From positions 1-64,000 of the forward strand of contig JAKQJC010000065.1 in NCBI GenBank assembly GCA_029561345.1: a stretch of 64,000 nucleotides of DNA. The letters are read 5' to 3'. A model generated the notes under the pieces. It ran no database searches, was not told the DNA's origin, and saw only the letters and a list, made by a program, of their open reading frames with translations. The position numbers and the translations under genes are program-made. The stretch is from Chloroflexota bacterium. Lineage in GTDB: Bacteria > Chloroflexota > Anaerolineae > Anaerolineales > Anaerolineaceae. This document shows positions 23,297 to 32,979 of this stretch, piece by piece. Positions within the stretch are counted from its first letter, which is position 1; each line of letters begins with the position of its first letter.

Positions 23297-23521
23297 GCGG
23301 TTTTTACTCCTTTGAAGAGACGATGCTGTGTTTTAAATAAAAGCACCATCCGGGGGAATTTTTGATATTTTATAGACGTTGGTGTGGCATGTTTTGTGCC
23401 AGCTTTTCAGGCCCATTTTTTCAGGCTTCAGCCGCATCTTCAGCAGCCGTTTGTCTGGCCCGGCATTGACAACACAACTTCTATTTTACCCAGAAATGCC
23501 CGGTGGATGGTGCGTGATTTC

Positions 23522-25387
23522 TCAGGACTCTTTTTTGACCGCTTCGATGATTTCAGCCGCCATGTCAAAACGGCTGAAAGGCGGCATCAGGTAGGCGCCC
23601 TGCACAACCCCGCGCATTTGCTGTATCAATTCTATCGCAATTTCGATCCCTGTGCGAGGTGAATTTTCACCGGCTTCTTCAATGCGTTGGCGGATGGCTT
23701 CAGGGATGGAGATGCCGGGTACCTCGTGGTGCAAAAAGGCGGCATGGCGCGGGTTGGCCAGGGGCAAAATGCCAATCAACACAGGCACCTTCAGTGGGCC
23801 CTGCTCCTCTTCGATATACTTCAAGAAATTCAGCGCCCCCGGCACATCGAACACCGGCTGGGTGAGGATGAAATCGGCGCCGGCGCGCAGCTTGCGGCGC
23901 AGGTTTTTCAGCTCATCCGCCGGGGTGGCCGGATAAAGGTTGAGGGCGCAGCCGACAAAGAAAGAGGTGGGCTGGCCGATGGTGGCCCCGGAATGATCAA
24001 TGCCGGCGTTGAAGTTTTGCTTGATCAGCTTGATCAACCCGGAAGGCACCAGGTCGTAATTATCCATCGCGTCAGGATAGTCGCCAATGGCGGTGGGGTC
24101 GCCCATCACCACAAAGACGTTGCGCACATCCAGGGCATGGGCGGCCAGCAGGTCGCCCTGCACGCGCAGCAGGTTGCGCCCGCGGGTGGGAAAATGCAGC
24201 ACAGTTTCAATCTGCACCTTTTTCTGGATCAGGCTGCACACCGCCCAGGGGCTCATGCGCATGCGCGCCATGGGGCTGTCGGCCACATTGATCACGTCGG
24301 CGCCAGCCTCAGCCAGCAGGCTGGCCCCCGCCAGCAGCTTGTGCGCCGAAAGGCCGCGGGGCGGGTCCATTTCTACCGCCATCACAAACTGGCCTTCGGC
24401 CAGCTTCTGCGCCAGCAATGTGGGGGCTTCGGGGGCCTGGGTTTCTTCCACCTCCACGGTGGGAATGCTCAGGCCGTTGGTAAATTCCTGCAGCGGGGTT
24501 TCATCAATGGCCTTGCGCAGGGCGGCGATATGCCCCGGCGTGGTGCCGCAGCAGCCGCCAATCACTTTTGCGCCCACCTCCCAGAAGGGCAGGGCATAGT
24601 GACCGAAATACTCCGGCGCTGCCGGGTACATGATGCGCCCGCCCACCTGTTCCGGCCAGCCGGCGTTGGGCATCACCGAGAAGCGCGCCTCCGGCACGGC
24701 AATGTGCATTTGTTTGAGAATGCGCAAAAGCTGGGTGGGTCCGCCCGAACAGTTGACCCCAATAAGGTCGGCTCCGGCATCATGCAGGCTGCGTGCCACC
24801 TTCTCCGGCGAATCGCCCAGCAGGGTGCGGTCGTCGCGGGTGAAGGTCATGGAAATGATCACCGGCATTTCCGGCGAAACCTGGCGGGCGGCCTTGAGGG
24901 CTTCAATGGCCTCATAGCGGTCGCTGATGGTTTCAATCAGCAGCAGGTCCACCCCGGCGCGCACCAGCGAAGAGATTTGTTCGGCGAACACCTGGCGGGC
25001 CTGTTCGGGCTGCACGCGGCCAAAGGGAGCAATGCGCACCCCCAGCGGACCCACGTCGCCAGCAATCATCACTTGCTTAAATGAAGCCATGATCACCCTG
25101 CGAAGCAGCTCCACCGCCGCCTGATTGATGCGGTCGAGCTGATCTTCCACGCCGTGGCGCGCCAGCTTGAAATGGTTGGCGCCGAATGTGTTGGTTTTGA
25201 TGATTTCAGCCCCGGCGGCAATGTAATCGCGGTGGATTTCGGCCACCAGCGCAGGGTTCTGGATGTTGAGCAGGTCAAAGCACTGCTCAAAGGTCACTCC
25301 TTTGTTGTGCAGCATGGTGCCCATGGCCCCATCGGCCAGCAGCGGGCGCGGACTTTCGTTCAGCAGGCGGGTAAAGGCGGTGGTCAT
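23522..25387 (-). CDS. Bifunctional homocysteine S-methyltransferase / methylenetetrahydrofolate reductase
   Basis: 621 residues, like Bacillus YitJ. The N-terminal half (1-300) is a Hcy-binding domain with DGAMGTML, GVNCSGGP and the zinc-ligand GGCCGTTPGH. The C-terminal half (330-621) is a MetF-type TIM barrel with EMDPPRGL, GDPTAIGDYPD and DFILTQPVFD. It couples methyl-folate supply with methyl transfer to homocysteine in one carbon metabolism. It begins in a 4-bp ATGA overlap with metH, so both are under the SAM-I riboswitch. Confidence 0.93.
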   Translation of the reverse strand: MTTAFTRLLNESPRPLLADGAMGTMLHNKGVTFEQCFDLLNIQNPALVAEIHRDYIAAGAEIIKTNTFGANHFKLARHGVEDQLDRINQAAVELLRRVIMASFKQVMIAGDVGPLGVRIAPFGRVQPEQARQVFAEQISSLVRAGVDLLLIETISDRYEAIEALKAARQVSPEMPVIISMTFTRDDRTLLGDSPEKVARSLHDAGADLIGVNCSGGPTQLLRILKQMHIAVPEARFSVMPNAGWPEQVGGRIMYPAAPEYFGHYALPFWEVGAKVIGGCCGTTPGHIAALRKAIDETPLQEFTNGLSIPTVEVEETQAPEAPTLLAQKLAEGQFVMAVEMDPPRGLSAHKLLAGASLLAEAGADVINVADSPMARMRMSPWAVCSLIQKKVQIETVLHFPTRGRNLLRVQGDLLAAHALDVRNVFVVMGDPTAIGDYPDAMDNYDLVPSGLIKLIKQNFNAGIDHSGATIGQPTSFFVGCALNLYPATPADELKNLRRKLRAGADFILTQPVFDVPGALNFLKYIEEEQGPLKVPVLIGILPLANPRHAAFLHHEVPGISIPEAIRQRIEEAGENSPRTGIEIAIELIQQMRGVVQGAYLMPPFSRFDMAAEIIEAVKKES

Positions 25388-28300
25388 GATGCTGCCTCCG
25401 CTTTGCCAACATTGTAGTATTTGGCTTCGGGATGGTGCACGATGATGGCCGCGGTGGCCTGTTCGGGCACAAGCTGGAAGGCGCTGGTCAGCGACATGCC
25501 CAGAGCGCTTTCCACCGGCAAAAGCTGGAACACCTTGGCATGGTCCGAAAGCTCAGGGATGGCCGGGTAGCCCCAGGAATAGCGCTTGCCCTGGTCTGCC
25601 GGCAGACCCAGCTCGCGGCGCACATGGCGGTGCAGATATTCCGCGGCAGCTTCGGCGGTTTGCACGGCCAGGCCGTGGGCAAAATAGGCTTCGGAATAAC
25701 CGGCGGAATCCTGAAGCGCCTGCACATGCTGTGTGGCTGCCGCCCCCACCGTTACCACGTGGAAGCCGGCCACATCCATGCGCCCGGAATCGCGCGCGGC
25801 AAAATAATCAGCCAGGCACAAGGCCTCGCCGCCGCTCTGGCGGGGGAAGGTGAAACGCAGCAGTTCCTGCGGGTCGCCGGCGCCCAGGCTGCCCGGTTCG
25901 TAGATGATCAAATCATCGCCATCCGACTGCGCCGGCCAGTAACCATACACCCCCTGGGGTTTGAGCCAGCCGTCGCGCAGGGCTTCCTTGCGCATGCGCT
26001 CGAGGCGCGCTTCAAATTCGGCCTGCAGGGCTTCCCAGGCGTCGCCGTGGGTGTTCTTGGCCCCCCACGAAAGGCGGAAAAGTTCATTTTTCGAGAGACA
26101 TTCAAAAACCGTTTCCAGCGGCATCTGGTGCACCACGCGCGGCCCCCAGCCCGGCACAGATGGGATCACCTCAGCCGGTTTCACCGCCGAGCGAACCTGG
26201 CTGCCAGCCGGGCGGGCGGGGCGGCTGCGCCCCAGCTCAAAGTCGGCGTCCTGGCGGGTCTGTTCCAGCAGAACCGGGCGTTTTTCAGCATCCTGCAGGG
26301 CATCCATGGTGGAAAGGCCCTCGAAGGCGTCCTTGCAGTAGAACACACCCGGATCATAATAACTGCCGCCCTCGGTTTGCAAAATGCGCCGGCCAAAGCG
26401 CCTGTTGATGGCTGCGCCGCCGATCAGCACCGGGATCTTCAGTCCGCGCCGTTCCAGCTCGTTGACAATCAGCGGCATCTGCTTGCTGGTGCTCACCAGC
26501 AGGGCGCTCAGGCCAATGGCATCGGCCTGCAGTTCCACCGCCTTATCGATGATGGCGGCGGCGGGAACCTGTTTACCCAGGTCCACCACCTCGTAACCGT
26601 TGTTGGAAAGGATGGTCTTGACCAGGTTTTTGCCAATATCATGCACATCCCCGTAAACGGTGGCCAGCACCACGCGCCCCTTGCTCAGGCCTTCCTTGCG
26701 CGAGAGATACTGCTCAAGGTGGGCCACGGCCTTCTTCATCACTTCAGCCGATTGCAGCACAAAGGGCAGAATCAGCTCGCCGGAGCCGAATTTATCGCCA
26801 ACTTCCTTCATGGCGGGCAGCAGCACGGTGTTCAACACCTCCACGGCGCGGCTTGCGCGGGCCTCGGCCTCGCAGCAGGACAGAATTTCGTCAATATCCG
26901 CGTCCACGCCTTCTTTGTAGCGGTGCACAATGCGCCAGCGCAGACGCGCTTCGGGTCCCAGTCCCTCCAGAGGGTCGGCTGCGGCGGCCTTGCTGCCGGG
27001 GGCGGCGTTCTGAAAATGTTCAATCAGGCGCGGCAGAGCGTCGGGGCGCCGGTTGAAGATCAAATCTTCGGCCAGGCCGCGCTCTGTCTCGCCAATTTCT
27101 GCGTAGGGGGTGATCTGCGCCGGGTTGACAATGGCCATATCCAGCCCGGCCTGCACAGCATGGTAGAGCATCACGCTGTTCAGCACGGCGCGCGCGGCCG
27201 GCGCCAGGCCAAACGAGAGATTGCTGACCCCCAGCGAGGTGAGCACGCCCGGCAGTCCGGCCTTGATGCGCCGGATGCCCTCGAGGGTTTCGACGGCCGA
27301 GCTGGCAAATTCCGGGTCGCCGGTGGCCAGGGTGAAGGTGAGCGCATCGAACACCAGGTCGCCGGGATGCAGGCCAAATTCCTTCACCGCCAGGTCATAA
27401 ATGCGCTGTGCCACCGCCAGCTTGCGTTCGGCGGTGCGGGCCATGCCCTGTTCGTCAATGGTCAGGCAAATCACCGCGGCATTGTAGCGTCGGGCCAGGC
27501 CGAACACGCGCCGCGCCTTGTCGGGACCAGCCTCAAGGTGGGTGGAATTGAGCAGGCTGCGCCCGGGGGCGGTTTGCAGGGCGGTTTCCATCACATCGGG
27601 TTCGGTGGTGTCAATCACCACCGGCGCGCGCACCACTGAAGAAAGCGTTTTGACCAGGCGGCGCATTAAATCGGCTTCATCGGGCCGCTCGGTGACCGCG
27701 GTGGAAAGGTCGAGGCCGTGGGCGCCGCTGTTCACCTGCTGGCGGGCCAGCGAAAGCATGCTTTCGAAATCTTCGGCCAGCAGCAGCTGCTTGAACTTGA
27801 GGCTGCCCTGGGCGTTAAGCCGCTCGCCGATGAGGAAGGGGCGCGGCTCCTGCTGCATGGCCACGGCTGAAATGCCCGAAGCCAGGCGCGGGGCAAAATG
27901 CACGGGCCGCCGGGGGGCAGGGCGGCCGCCCACCTTCTCCACCAGGCGTTTCAAATGCGCCGGGGTGGTGCCGCAGCAGCCGCCCACCACGCCCACGCCA
28001 AATTTTTCCACATATTCGGCCAGGGTCGCGGCAAAGGGTTCGGGCTCCAGCGGATAAACCGCCTGGCCGTCCACGTTCAGCGGCAGGCCGGCGTTGGGAA
28101 TGCATGATACGGGCAGGGGGCTCTGCTCGCCCAAAAAACGCAGCGGTTCGCGCATGTAATCGGGGCCGGTGGAGCAGTTCAGGCCAATGACCTGGACGTT
28201 CAGACCCTGCAAAATGGCCAGCACCGCCGAAATATCCGTTCCCAGCAGCATGCGCCCGCTGGTATCCAGGGTCACCTGGGCCTGAATGGGCACGCGGAAA

Positions 28301-28881
28301 CCCGCTTTGACGAAGGCGCGTTCAATACCGAAGATGGCAGCTTTCACCTCAAGAATATCCTGCGAGGTTTCCACCAGCAGCAAATCCACCCCGCCTTCCA
28401 GCAGACCGCCGGCCTGCTCTTCGAAGATATCGGCCAGCTCGAGGAAAGTGATGTTGGAAAGTTCAGGGTCGTTGGCCGAGGGCAGCTTGCCGGTGGGGCC
28501 AATCGAACCGGCCACAAATCGCGGCTGCGCCGGGGTGCTGAAGGCATCGGCAGCCTTGCGGGCCAGGCGGGCCGCGGCGCGGTTGATCTCAAGAGTCTGA
28601 TCCTGCAGGCCGTATTCGCCCAGGGTCATGCGGTTGGCACGGAAGGTGCAGGTTTCCACCACATCCACCCCGGCTTCCAGAAAGGAGCGATGCACGGCTT
28701 CCACCGCCTGGGGATAGGTGAGCACCAGGTAGTCGTTGCAGCCGTTGGTGCGCTCTCCGCCAAAATGCGCCGCATTGAGCTGCATTTTCTGGAGGCTGGT
28801 GCCCATGGCGCCGTCAAACACCATCACGCGCTGCGCCACGGCGTTGAGATATTGTTGCTTGAATTCCAGATGTTCTTCCAT
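25384..28881 (-). CDS. metH: Cobalamin-dependent methionine synthase
   Basis: About 1165 residues, four-module enzyme that methylates homocysteine from methyl-tetrahydrofolate via B12. The Hcy module (15-330) has DGAMGTSLQ and GGCCGTTPAHL zinc Cys. The pterin module (360-620) has GERLNAQGS and the VVIDTTEPDVM strand. The B12 cap/binding modules (650-890) have DVHDIGKNLV with the base-off His and LSALLVSTSKQM. The activation domain (930-end) has KRYSWGYPAIPEL. The GGAGG ribosome site supports ATG at 28881 over one at 28920. First gene of the methionine operon. Confidence 0.95.
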   Translation of the reverse strand: MEEHLEFKQQYLNAVAQRVMVFDGAMGTSLQKMQLNAAHFGGERTNGCNDYLVLTYPQAVEAVHRSFLEAGVDVVETCTFRANRMTLGEYGLQDQTLEINRAAARLARKAADAFSTPAQPRFVAGSIGPTGKLPSANDPELSNITFLELADIFEEQAGGLLEGGVDLLLVETSQDILEVKAAIFGIERAFVKAGFRVPIQAQVTLDTSGRMLLGTDISAVLAILQGLNVQVIGLNCSTGPDYMREPLRFLGEQSPLPVSCIPNAGLPLNVDGQAVYPLEPEPFAATLAEYVEKFGVGVVGGCCGTTPAHLKRLVEKVGGRPAPRRPVHFAPRLASGISAVAMQQEPRPFLIGERLNAQGSLKFKQLLLAEDFESMLSLARQQVNSGAHGLDLSTAVTERPDEADLMRRLVKTLSSVVRAPVVIDTTEPDVMETALQTAPGRSLLNSTHLEAGPDKARRVFGLARRYNAAVICLTIDEQGMARTAERKLAVAQRIYDLAVKEFGLHPGDLVFDALTFTLATGDPEFASSAVETLEGIRRIKAGLPGVLTSLGVSNLSFGLAPAARAVLNSVMLYHAVQAGLDMAIVNPAQITPYAEIGETERGLAEDLIFNRRPDALPRLIEHFQNAAPGSKAAAADPLEGLGPEARLRWRIVHRYKEGVDADIDEILSCCEAEARASRAVEVLNTVLLPAMKEVGDKFGSGELILPFVLQSAEVMKKAVAHLEQYLSRKEGLSKGRVVLATVYGDVHDIGKNLVKTILSNNGYEVVDLGKQVPAAAIIDKAVELQADAIGLSALLVSTSKQMPLIVNELERRGLKIPVLIGGAAINRRFGRRILQTEGGSYYDPGVFYCKDAFEGLSTMDALQDAEKRPVLLEQTRQDADFELGRSRPARPAGSQVRSAVKPAEVIPSVPGWGPRVVHQMPLETVFECLSKNELFRLSWGAKNTHGDAWEALQAEFEARLERMRKEALRDGWLKPQGVYGYWPAQSDGDDLIIYEPGSLGAGDPQELLRFTFPRQSGGEALCLADYFAARDSGRMDVAGFHVVTVGAAATQHVQALQDSAGYSEAYFAHGLAVQTAEAAAEYLHRHVRRELGLPADQGKRYSWGYPAIPELSDHAKVFQLLPVESALGMSLTSAFQLVPEQATAAIIVHHPEAKYYNVGKAEAAS

Positions 28882-28930
28882 AACAGCCTCCATAATAAAA
28901 TTTAATCGGTTTGCGCTCAAACCAGGGTAA

Positions 28931-29095
<165 letters not shown>

Positions 29096-29116
29096 CGATC
29101 ATCAATTGTTGGCCCA

Positions 29117-29145
29117 AGTTTACCATAATCGCCGTGCTTCGTCAA
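29117..29145 (-). promoter_or_regulatory. Promoter of the methionine operon
   Basis: Minus strand TTGACG (29145-29140), 17-bp spacer, TAAACT (29122-29117), about 22 bp before the S-box aptamer. Confidence 0.75.
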
Positions 29146-29290
29146 ATGTCTGGATCACCCCGCCGGGCAAAAACTGGCTGAAATGCCCTTTTGGGCGTAC
29201 AATCAATGGGTCTCTGTGCTTCCAGAAAAATTGAACCCACCCGGCCGGCAGTTCGCAGGCCGCCGCAGCTTTTTCTTGAAGGAAAATCCA

Positions 29291-30172
29291 ATGAAAACCC
29301 ATTTACGTTTCATTTTTACCACCATCCTGACCCTGACCGTCATTTTAACAACAGGCTGCCAGGCTCCGACCCCGCAGGTCACCCCCATACCGCTGATTTC
29401 AAACACCGCGCCGGCAGCGCCCGCCCAGACCCCCGCCCCGCAGGCGGTCTCCGCCCTTCCCGCCAGCTTCGACTTTGCCCCCTACTTTGAAGGTTATGAT
29501 GGCGCCTTTGTGATTTACAGCCTGAAAACCGGAGAAACCCTCCGCTACCGGCCCGAGCAGTGCGCCAAAGGCTTTTTACCCGCCTCCACTTTCAAGATTT
29601 TGAATTCCCTCATCAGCCTCGAAACCGGCGTCATTGCCGATGAAAACACGGTGATTCCCTGGGACGGCCAGAAACGCGCGGTGGAGGCCTGGAACCAGGA
29701 CCTCACCATGCGCAGCGCCATCCAGGTTTCGGCGGTCTGGTTTTACCAGGAGCTGGCCCGCCGCGTGGGCGCTGAACGCATGCAGGACTATCTCAACCGC
29801 GTGCCGTACGGCAACAGCGATATCTCCGGCCAGATCGATTCCTTCTGGCTGAACGGCGGGCTGCGCATTTCAGCCGATGAGCAAATCATCTTTCTCAACC
29901 GCCTTTACCTGAACAACCTGCCTTTCTCGCAGCGCAGCCTTGATATTGTAAAAGATATCCTGATCCTCGAAAAAACGGATTCGTACATTCTTTCGGGCAA
30001 AACCGGCTCGGCAGTGACCGAATCGCCGGTGGGCTGGTTTGTGGGCTATGTGGAAAAGGGTGACGATGTGCTGTTCTTTGCTGCCAATGTGACCGGCAAG
30101 CCGGATGCCGCCGCCCCTGTTGCCAAAGCTGCCGTTTTGAAGATTCTCAAAGATTTGGGTGTGCTGCCGTAA
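29291..30172 (+). CDS. Class D (OXA-type) beta-lactamase lipoprotein
   Basis: 293 residues. A lipobox LTTGC (C23) and a 35-residue Pro/Thr-rich spacer suggest an extracytoplasmic anchored enzyme. Class D motifs are complete: S99-T-F-K102 after FLPA, the S-x-V element SAV (147-149), YGN (173-175), and KTG (237-239) followed by W in VGWFVGY. The active lysine and serine imply a working penicillin hydrolase, though BlaR/MecR-type sensor domains share these motifs; no membrane sensor part is present here. The start has AAGGAAAA upstream. Transcribed divergently from the methionine operon. Confidence 0.9.
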   Translation: MKTHLRFIFTTILTLTVILTTGCQAPTPQVTPIPLISNTAPAAPAQTPAPQAVSALPASFDFAPYFEGYDGAFVIYSLKTGETLRYRPEQCAKGFLPASTFKILNSLISLETGVIADENTVIPWDGQKRAVEAWNQDLTMRSAIQVSAVWFYQELARRVGAERMQDYLNRVPYGNSDISGQIDSFWLNGGLRISADEQIIFLNRLYLNNLPFSQRSLDIVKDILILEKTDSYILSGKTGSAVTESPVGWFVGYVEKGDDVLFFAANVTGKPDAAAPVAKAAVLKILKDLGVLP

Positions 30173-30201
30173 ACGCTCTGGCGTGGGAAGAGAATGGAAA
30201 G

Positions 30202-31965
30202 CTAGCCCTGGCCGTATTTCTTGCGGGCGAAGGCGCGGGCAAAGGCCACCAGCTCAGACATATCTTCCACTGAGTAGGTGTCCCAGCCAATTTCGCGGGA
30301 GCGCTTCATCTCCGGGTACTCCAGCCAGCCGGCGAACACTTCGAGCACCATGGTGCCGCCCCCGCCGGCTGCCTCCAGCGCCATTTCCGCCACCGTCCAG
30401 CCGCTGTTGCCCAGCTCGTCCTTATCGTACATGGTGGTCACGCCGCTGTCAGAAATAACCAGGATATGGGTGGGGCGGTTGCGCGGCCTGTCGCCCAGGT
30501 AGGTATCGCGCAGCATGTGAATGGGAAAGGCCGTGCCCCCGCCCAGGTAGCCGGTGAGGATGCGCAGAATAGCGTCTTCATCGCGCACAAAGCCCGGGGT
30601 GGTCTGAAATTCGCGGGCGCCGCTCCACAGGGTGGCCTGCACGCGCGCGCCGGAACGCAGGGCTGAAATGGCAATGATGGCCCCGGCCAGCGCCGGATAA
30701 GAGATGTTCTGCTGCGGGTTGGGCATGGAGCCCGAGCAGTCCACATACAGGTCCAGGTCGAGGGGCTGGCGGGCCGGCTGCCCGCCTTCGGCGACGCCCC
30801 AGGTGCGCTGCAGGGTGGTGACGCCGGGGATGATATGCGGGCTGTATGTGACGCTTTCCACCCAATCCACCGCCTCCACCGGCGAACCGATATCCCAGGG
30901 TTCCAGCCCTTCGGGCAGGGGATCGGTGGTTTCGGGCATCACGCGGGTTGGAAAAGGCACCAGGTAAGGCGCGGCGCGCTCGCGGTAATAGCGCACAGCG
31001 ATATCGTGGTCGGTGAGTTTCAGCCCCAGGCTTTTCAAAATGGCGCCGTACTCGAAAGGCTCACGGTATTGCCCCTGGCTTTTTTCGGCGGGGGTGTCTT
31101 TGGGGCGGGCTTTTTCTTTGCCTTCGCCTTCCGTGTCGTCCTCCATCTCCACCCCTGAAAGCTCGGGGTCGAGGGCGGGGTGGATGGCGCCGGTGATTTC
31201 GTCGCCCTCAATTTCGGTCAGGCCGATGGGCATGCCGCCGGCGCCGGCATGCTGCGTATCGCGCCAGCCTTTCAGCCCGGAAAGAGTCTTCACCTGCTGC
31301 TGTTCCATCAGGTAGGGCAGACAGAGAACGGCAAACCGCCCGGCGCCGTCGAGCCAACTGCGGGCGTAGCTGCGGATGAGGCGTGCCCCCAGGTAGGCGT
31401 CGCTATCCATGCGTTCATCTATGGGCCCGGCGGCCAGCTGCCCGCGCGGCAGCTTCCAGAGAATTTCAAGAATGCGCATGAACAGCAGCCACAGCCCGTC
31501 CAGTTTGGCATCCTCGTTCAATTTCTGGTAGATGGCGTCCATGCGCAGGGGGTTTCCGGCGCTCTGGCGCTGCAGCCGGTCGTTGATCAGCAGGTCGGCG
31601 TAAATGTTGGCCAGGGCGTCGGCATGTTCTTCCCGCCCATACAGGGCGCGGCGCATGCGGGCAATCAGGCGGCCCTGGTCGGTCAGGTCGGCCGGGCAGT
31701 AAATGTGATGGCCAATTTCGTGAGCCAGAATTTCGAGAGGGAAATCATCCAGTCCACGTCTGTGCACCTCCTGCAGGTCAATCACCACGGTCTGGTCGGC
31801 CAGGCGGATCATGGCAAAGCTGGCTGAAAGGCCTTCCGCTTCGGCCTGGGCATGGGTGACGCAGAGGGCTGGCAGACGCAGGCGCGTGTAGCGGCTCCAC
31901 AATGCCAGGGCATTTTCCCATTCGGCCGCCCAGGCGATTTTTAAGGCTTCGGCAGCTTTGCTCAC
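30202..31965 (-). CDS. Metalloprotease-VWA fusion protein of a MoxR system
   Basis: 587 residues. An N-terminal zinc-protease-like motif ILAHEIGHHIYCP (HEIGH, 82-86), followed by a conserved ADALANIYADLLIND helix, is followed by an acidic, low-complexity middle (about 270-300). The C-terminal VWA domain starts LDLDLYVDCSGSMP, with an intact MIDAS DCSGS (409-413), TAFPIHML and a VISDSG motif. VWA-MoxR pairs elsewhere load metal cofactors or remodel complexes; adding a HExxH domain makes proteolysis a likely output. Third gene of an operon, 3 bp after the helper gene. Confidence 0.85.
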   Translation of the reverse strand: MSKAAEALKIAWAAEWENALALWSRYTRLRLPALCVTHAQAEAEGLSASFAMIRLADQTVVIDLQEVHRRGLDDFPLEILAHEIGHHIYCPADLTDQGRLIARMRRALYGREEHADALANIYADLLINDRLQRQSAGNPLRMDAIYQKLNEDAKLDGLWLLFMRILEILWKLPRGQLAAGPIDERMDSDAYLGARLIRSYARSWLDGAGRFAVLCLPYLMEQQQVKTLSGLKGWRDTQHAGAGGMPIGLTEIEGDEITGAIHPALDPELSGVEMEDDTEGEGKEKARPKDTPAEKSQGQYREPFEYGAILKSLGLKLTDHDIAVRYYRERAAPYLVPFPTRVMPETTDPLPEGLEPWDIGSPVEAVDWVESVTYSPHIIPGVTTLQRTWGVAEGGQPARQPLDLDLYVDCSGSMPNPQQNISYPALAGAIIAISALRSGARVQATLWSGAREFQTTPGFVRDEDAILRILTGYLGGGTAFPIHMLRDTYLGDRPRNRPTHILVISDSGVTTMYDKDELGNSGWTVAEMALEAAGGGGTMVLEVFAGWLEYPEMKRSREIGWDTYSVEDMSELVAFARAFARKKYGQG

Positions 31966-31968
31966 AGT

Positions 31969-32979
31969 TTACCTTTTAACTGCCACCACCCACAGGGCAT
32001 GGGAAAGGGGCGAGGCCGCCACCAGGGTGTGTTCGCTGGCTGCCCATGAGCTGGCGGCGTTCAATTCGGGGAGGGGCAGGCTCTGGTTTTGCCAGGTGAT
32101 GACGCCGTTCTTCAGGACCGGGCCGGCCTGCGCTGCGGCAGGGTGCGCCGGGGCGGCTTCAGCCGGGGGCAGCCGGCGCAGCACCGCGCCGTAAATATCG
32201 GCAAAGAGCGCCCATTTTTCTTCGCGTTCCTGCACCTGAAAGAAACCATCACCCGCCACCACGCGCGGCGGGGTGAGAAATTCCCCACCAAAGCCGCGGA
32301 AGGCTCCCACGCGGCGTTCCATTTTCAACGCCGGGGCCGGCAGCGGCGGAGCCGCCGGATCCCACCAGGGGTCATTTCGCAGGCGCAGCAGGGCCGCCTT
32401 CAGATCCACGTGTTGCGGCAGCACCAGCAGGCTGCGGGCCAGGCCGGGCTGAAGCTGTTCGCAGGCCTTCAGGGCGCTGCTGCGGTAATGGGCCATGCCG
32501 GCCTGCCAGGCCATCACCTGGCCGGCGCGCAGCAGTTCATCCGGGCTGGCGCAGTAGGGAGCGGCGGCGCGCAGGCGCATCATCCAATCGTCGGGGCGGG
32601 TGCCTTCCACCTGCGCCAGGTTGTACAGTGCGTTGGTGATGGCGCCTGCCAGGCGGCGCGGATCGGTCAGGATGAAGCGCCCCAGCTCAGGCAGCAGGCT
32701 CTGCCAGCCGCGCATCACCGCTGGATAGCGCGGGTCGGGGCCCAGCAGCGAGCGGCAGGTGAGTTCCAGCGTCAGGTCGTAAAGCGGTTCCACCACCTGG
32801 GCGGCCGCGGCGCGGTCAGCGGCTTCAAGGGCCGCCATCAGCGGGGTCAGCACCTCTTCAAGCACAGCCTTGAAGGCCGCGCCTTTCAATTCGGGGTGGG
32901 TGTGGCGCGCCTCCAGAAATTTCTGGTTGAAGCGGCCGCGCTCTGAGGCCAGCACCTGGTGCAGAACACTGCTGCTCAC
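31969..32979 (-). CDS. Helper protein of the MoxR/VWA operon, unknown function
   Basis: 336 residues, soluble, mostly helical (LKGAAFKAVLEEVLTPLMAA, RLAGAITNALYNLAQ, MAWQAGMAHYRSSALKA). Near the C-terminus an aromatic strand region FADIYGAVLRRL precedes a 60-residue Ala/Pro-rich tail. It overlaps the MoxR ATPase by 4 bp (ATGA) and precedes the VWA gene by 3 bp, so the three are made together and probably act together. I do not recognise the family. Confidence 0.75.
   Translation of the reverse strand: MSSSVLHQVLASERGRFNQKFLEARHTHPELKGAAFKAVLEEVLTPLMAALEAADRAAAAQVVEPLYDLTLELTCRSLLGPDPRYPAVMRGWQSLLPELGRFILTDPRRLAGAITNALYNLAQVEGTRPDDWMMRLRAAAPYCASPDELLRAGQVMAWQAGMAHYRSSALKACEQLQPGLARSLLVLPQHVDLKAALLRLRNDPWWDPAAPPLPAPALKMERRVGAFRGFGGEFLTPPRVVAGDGFFQVQEREEKWALFADIYGAVLRRLPPAEAAPAHPAAAQAGPVLKNGVITWQNQSLPLPELNAASSWAASEHTLVAASPLSHALWVVAVKR

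Noticed and set aside
23458-23480. TTGACA at about 23467 as a promoter on the plus strand
   Set aside because: No -10 at 16-18 bp that fits and no plus-strand gene follows.
25432-27639. 735-codon plus-strand frame opposite metH
   Set aside because: Antisense shadow of a clear MetH; His/Gly/Gln-rich composition typical of such shadows.
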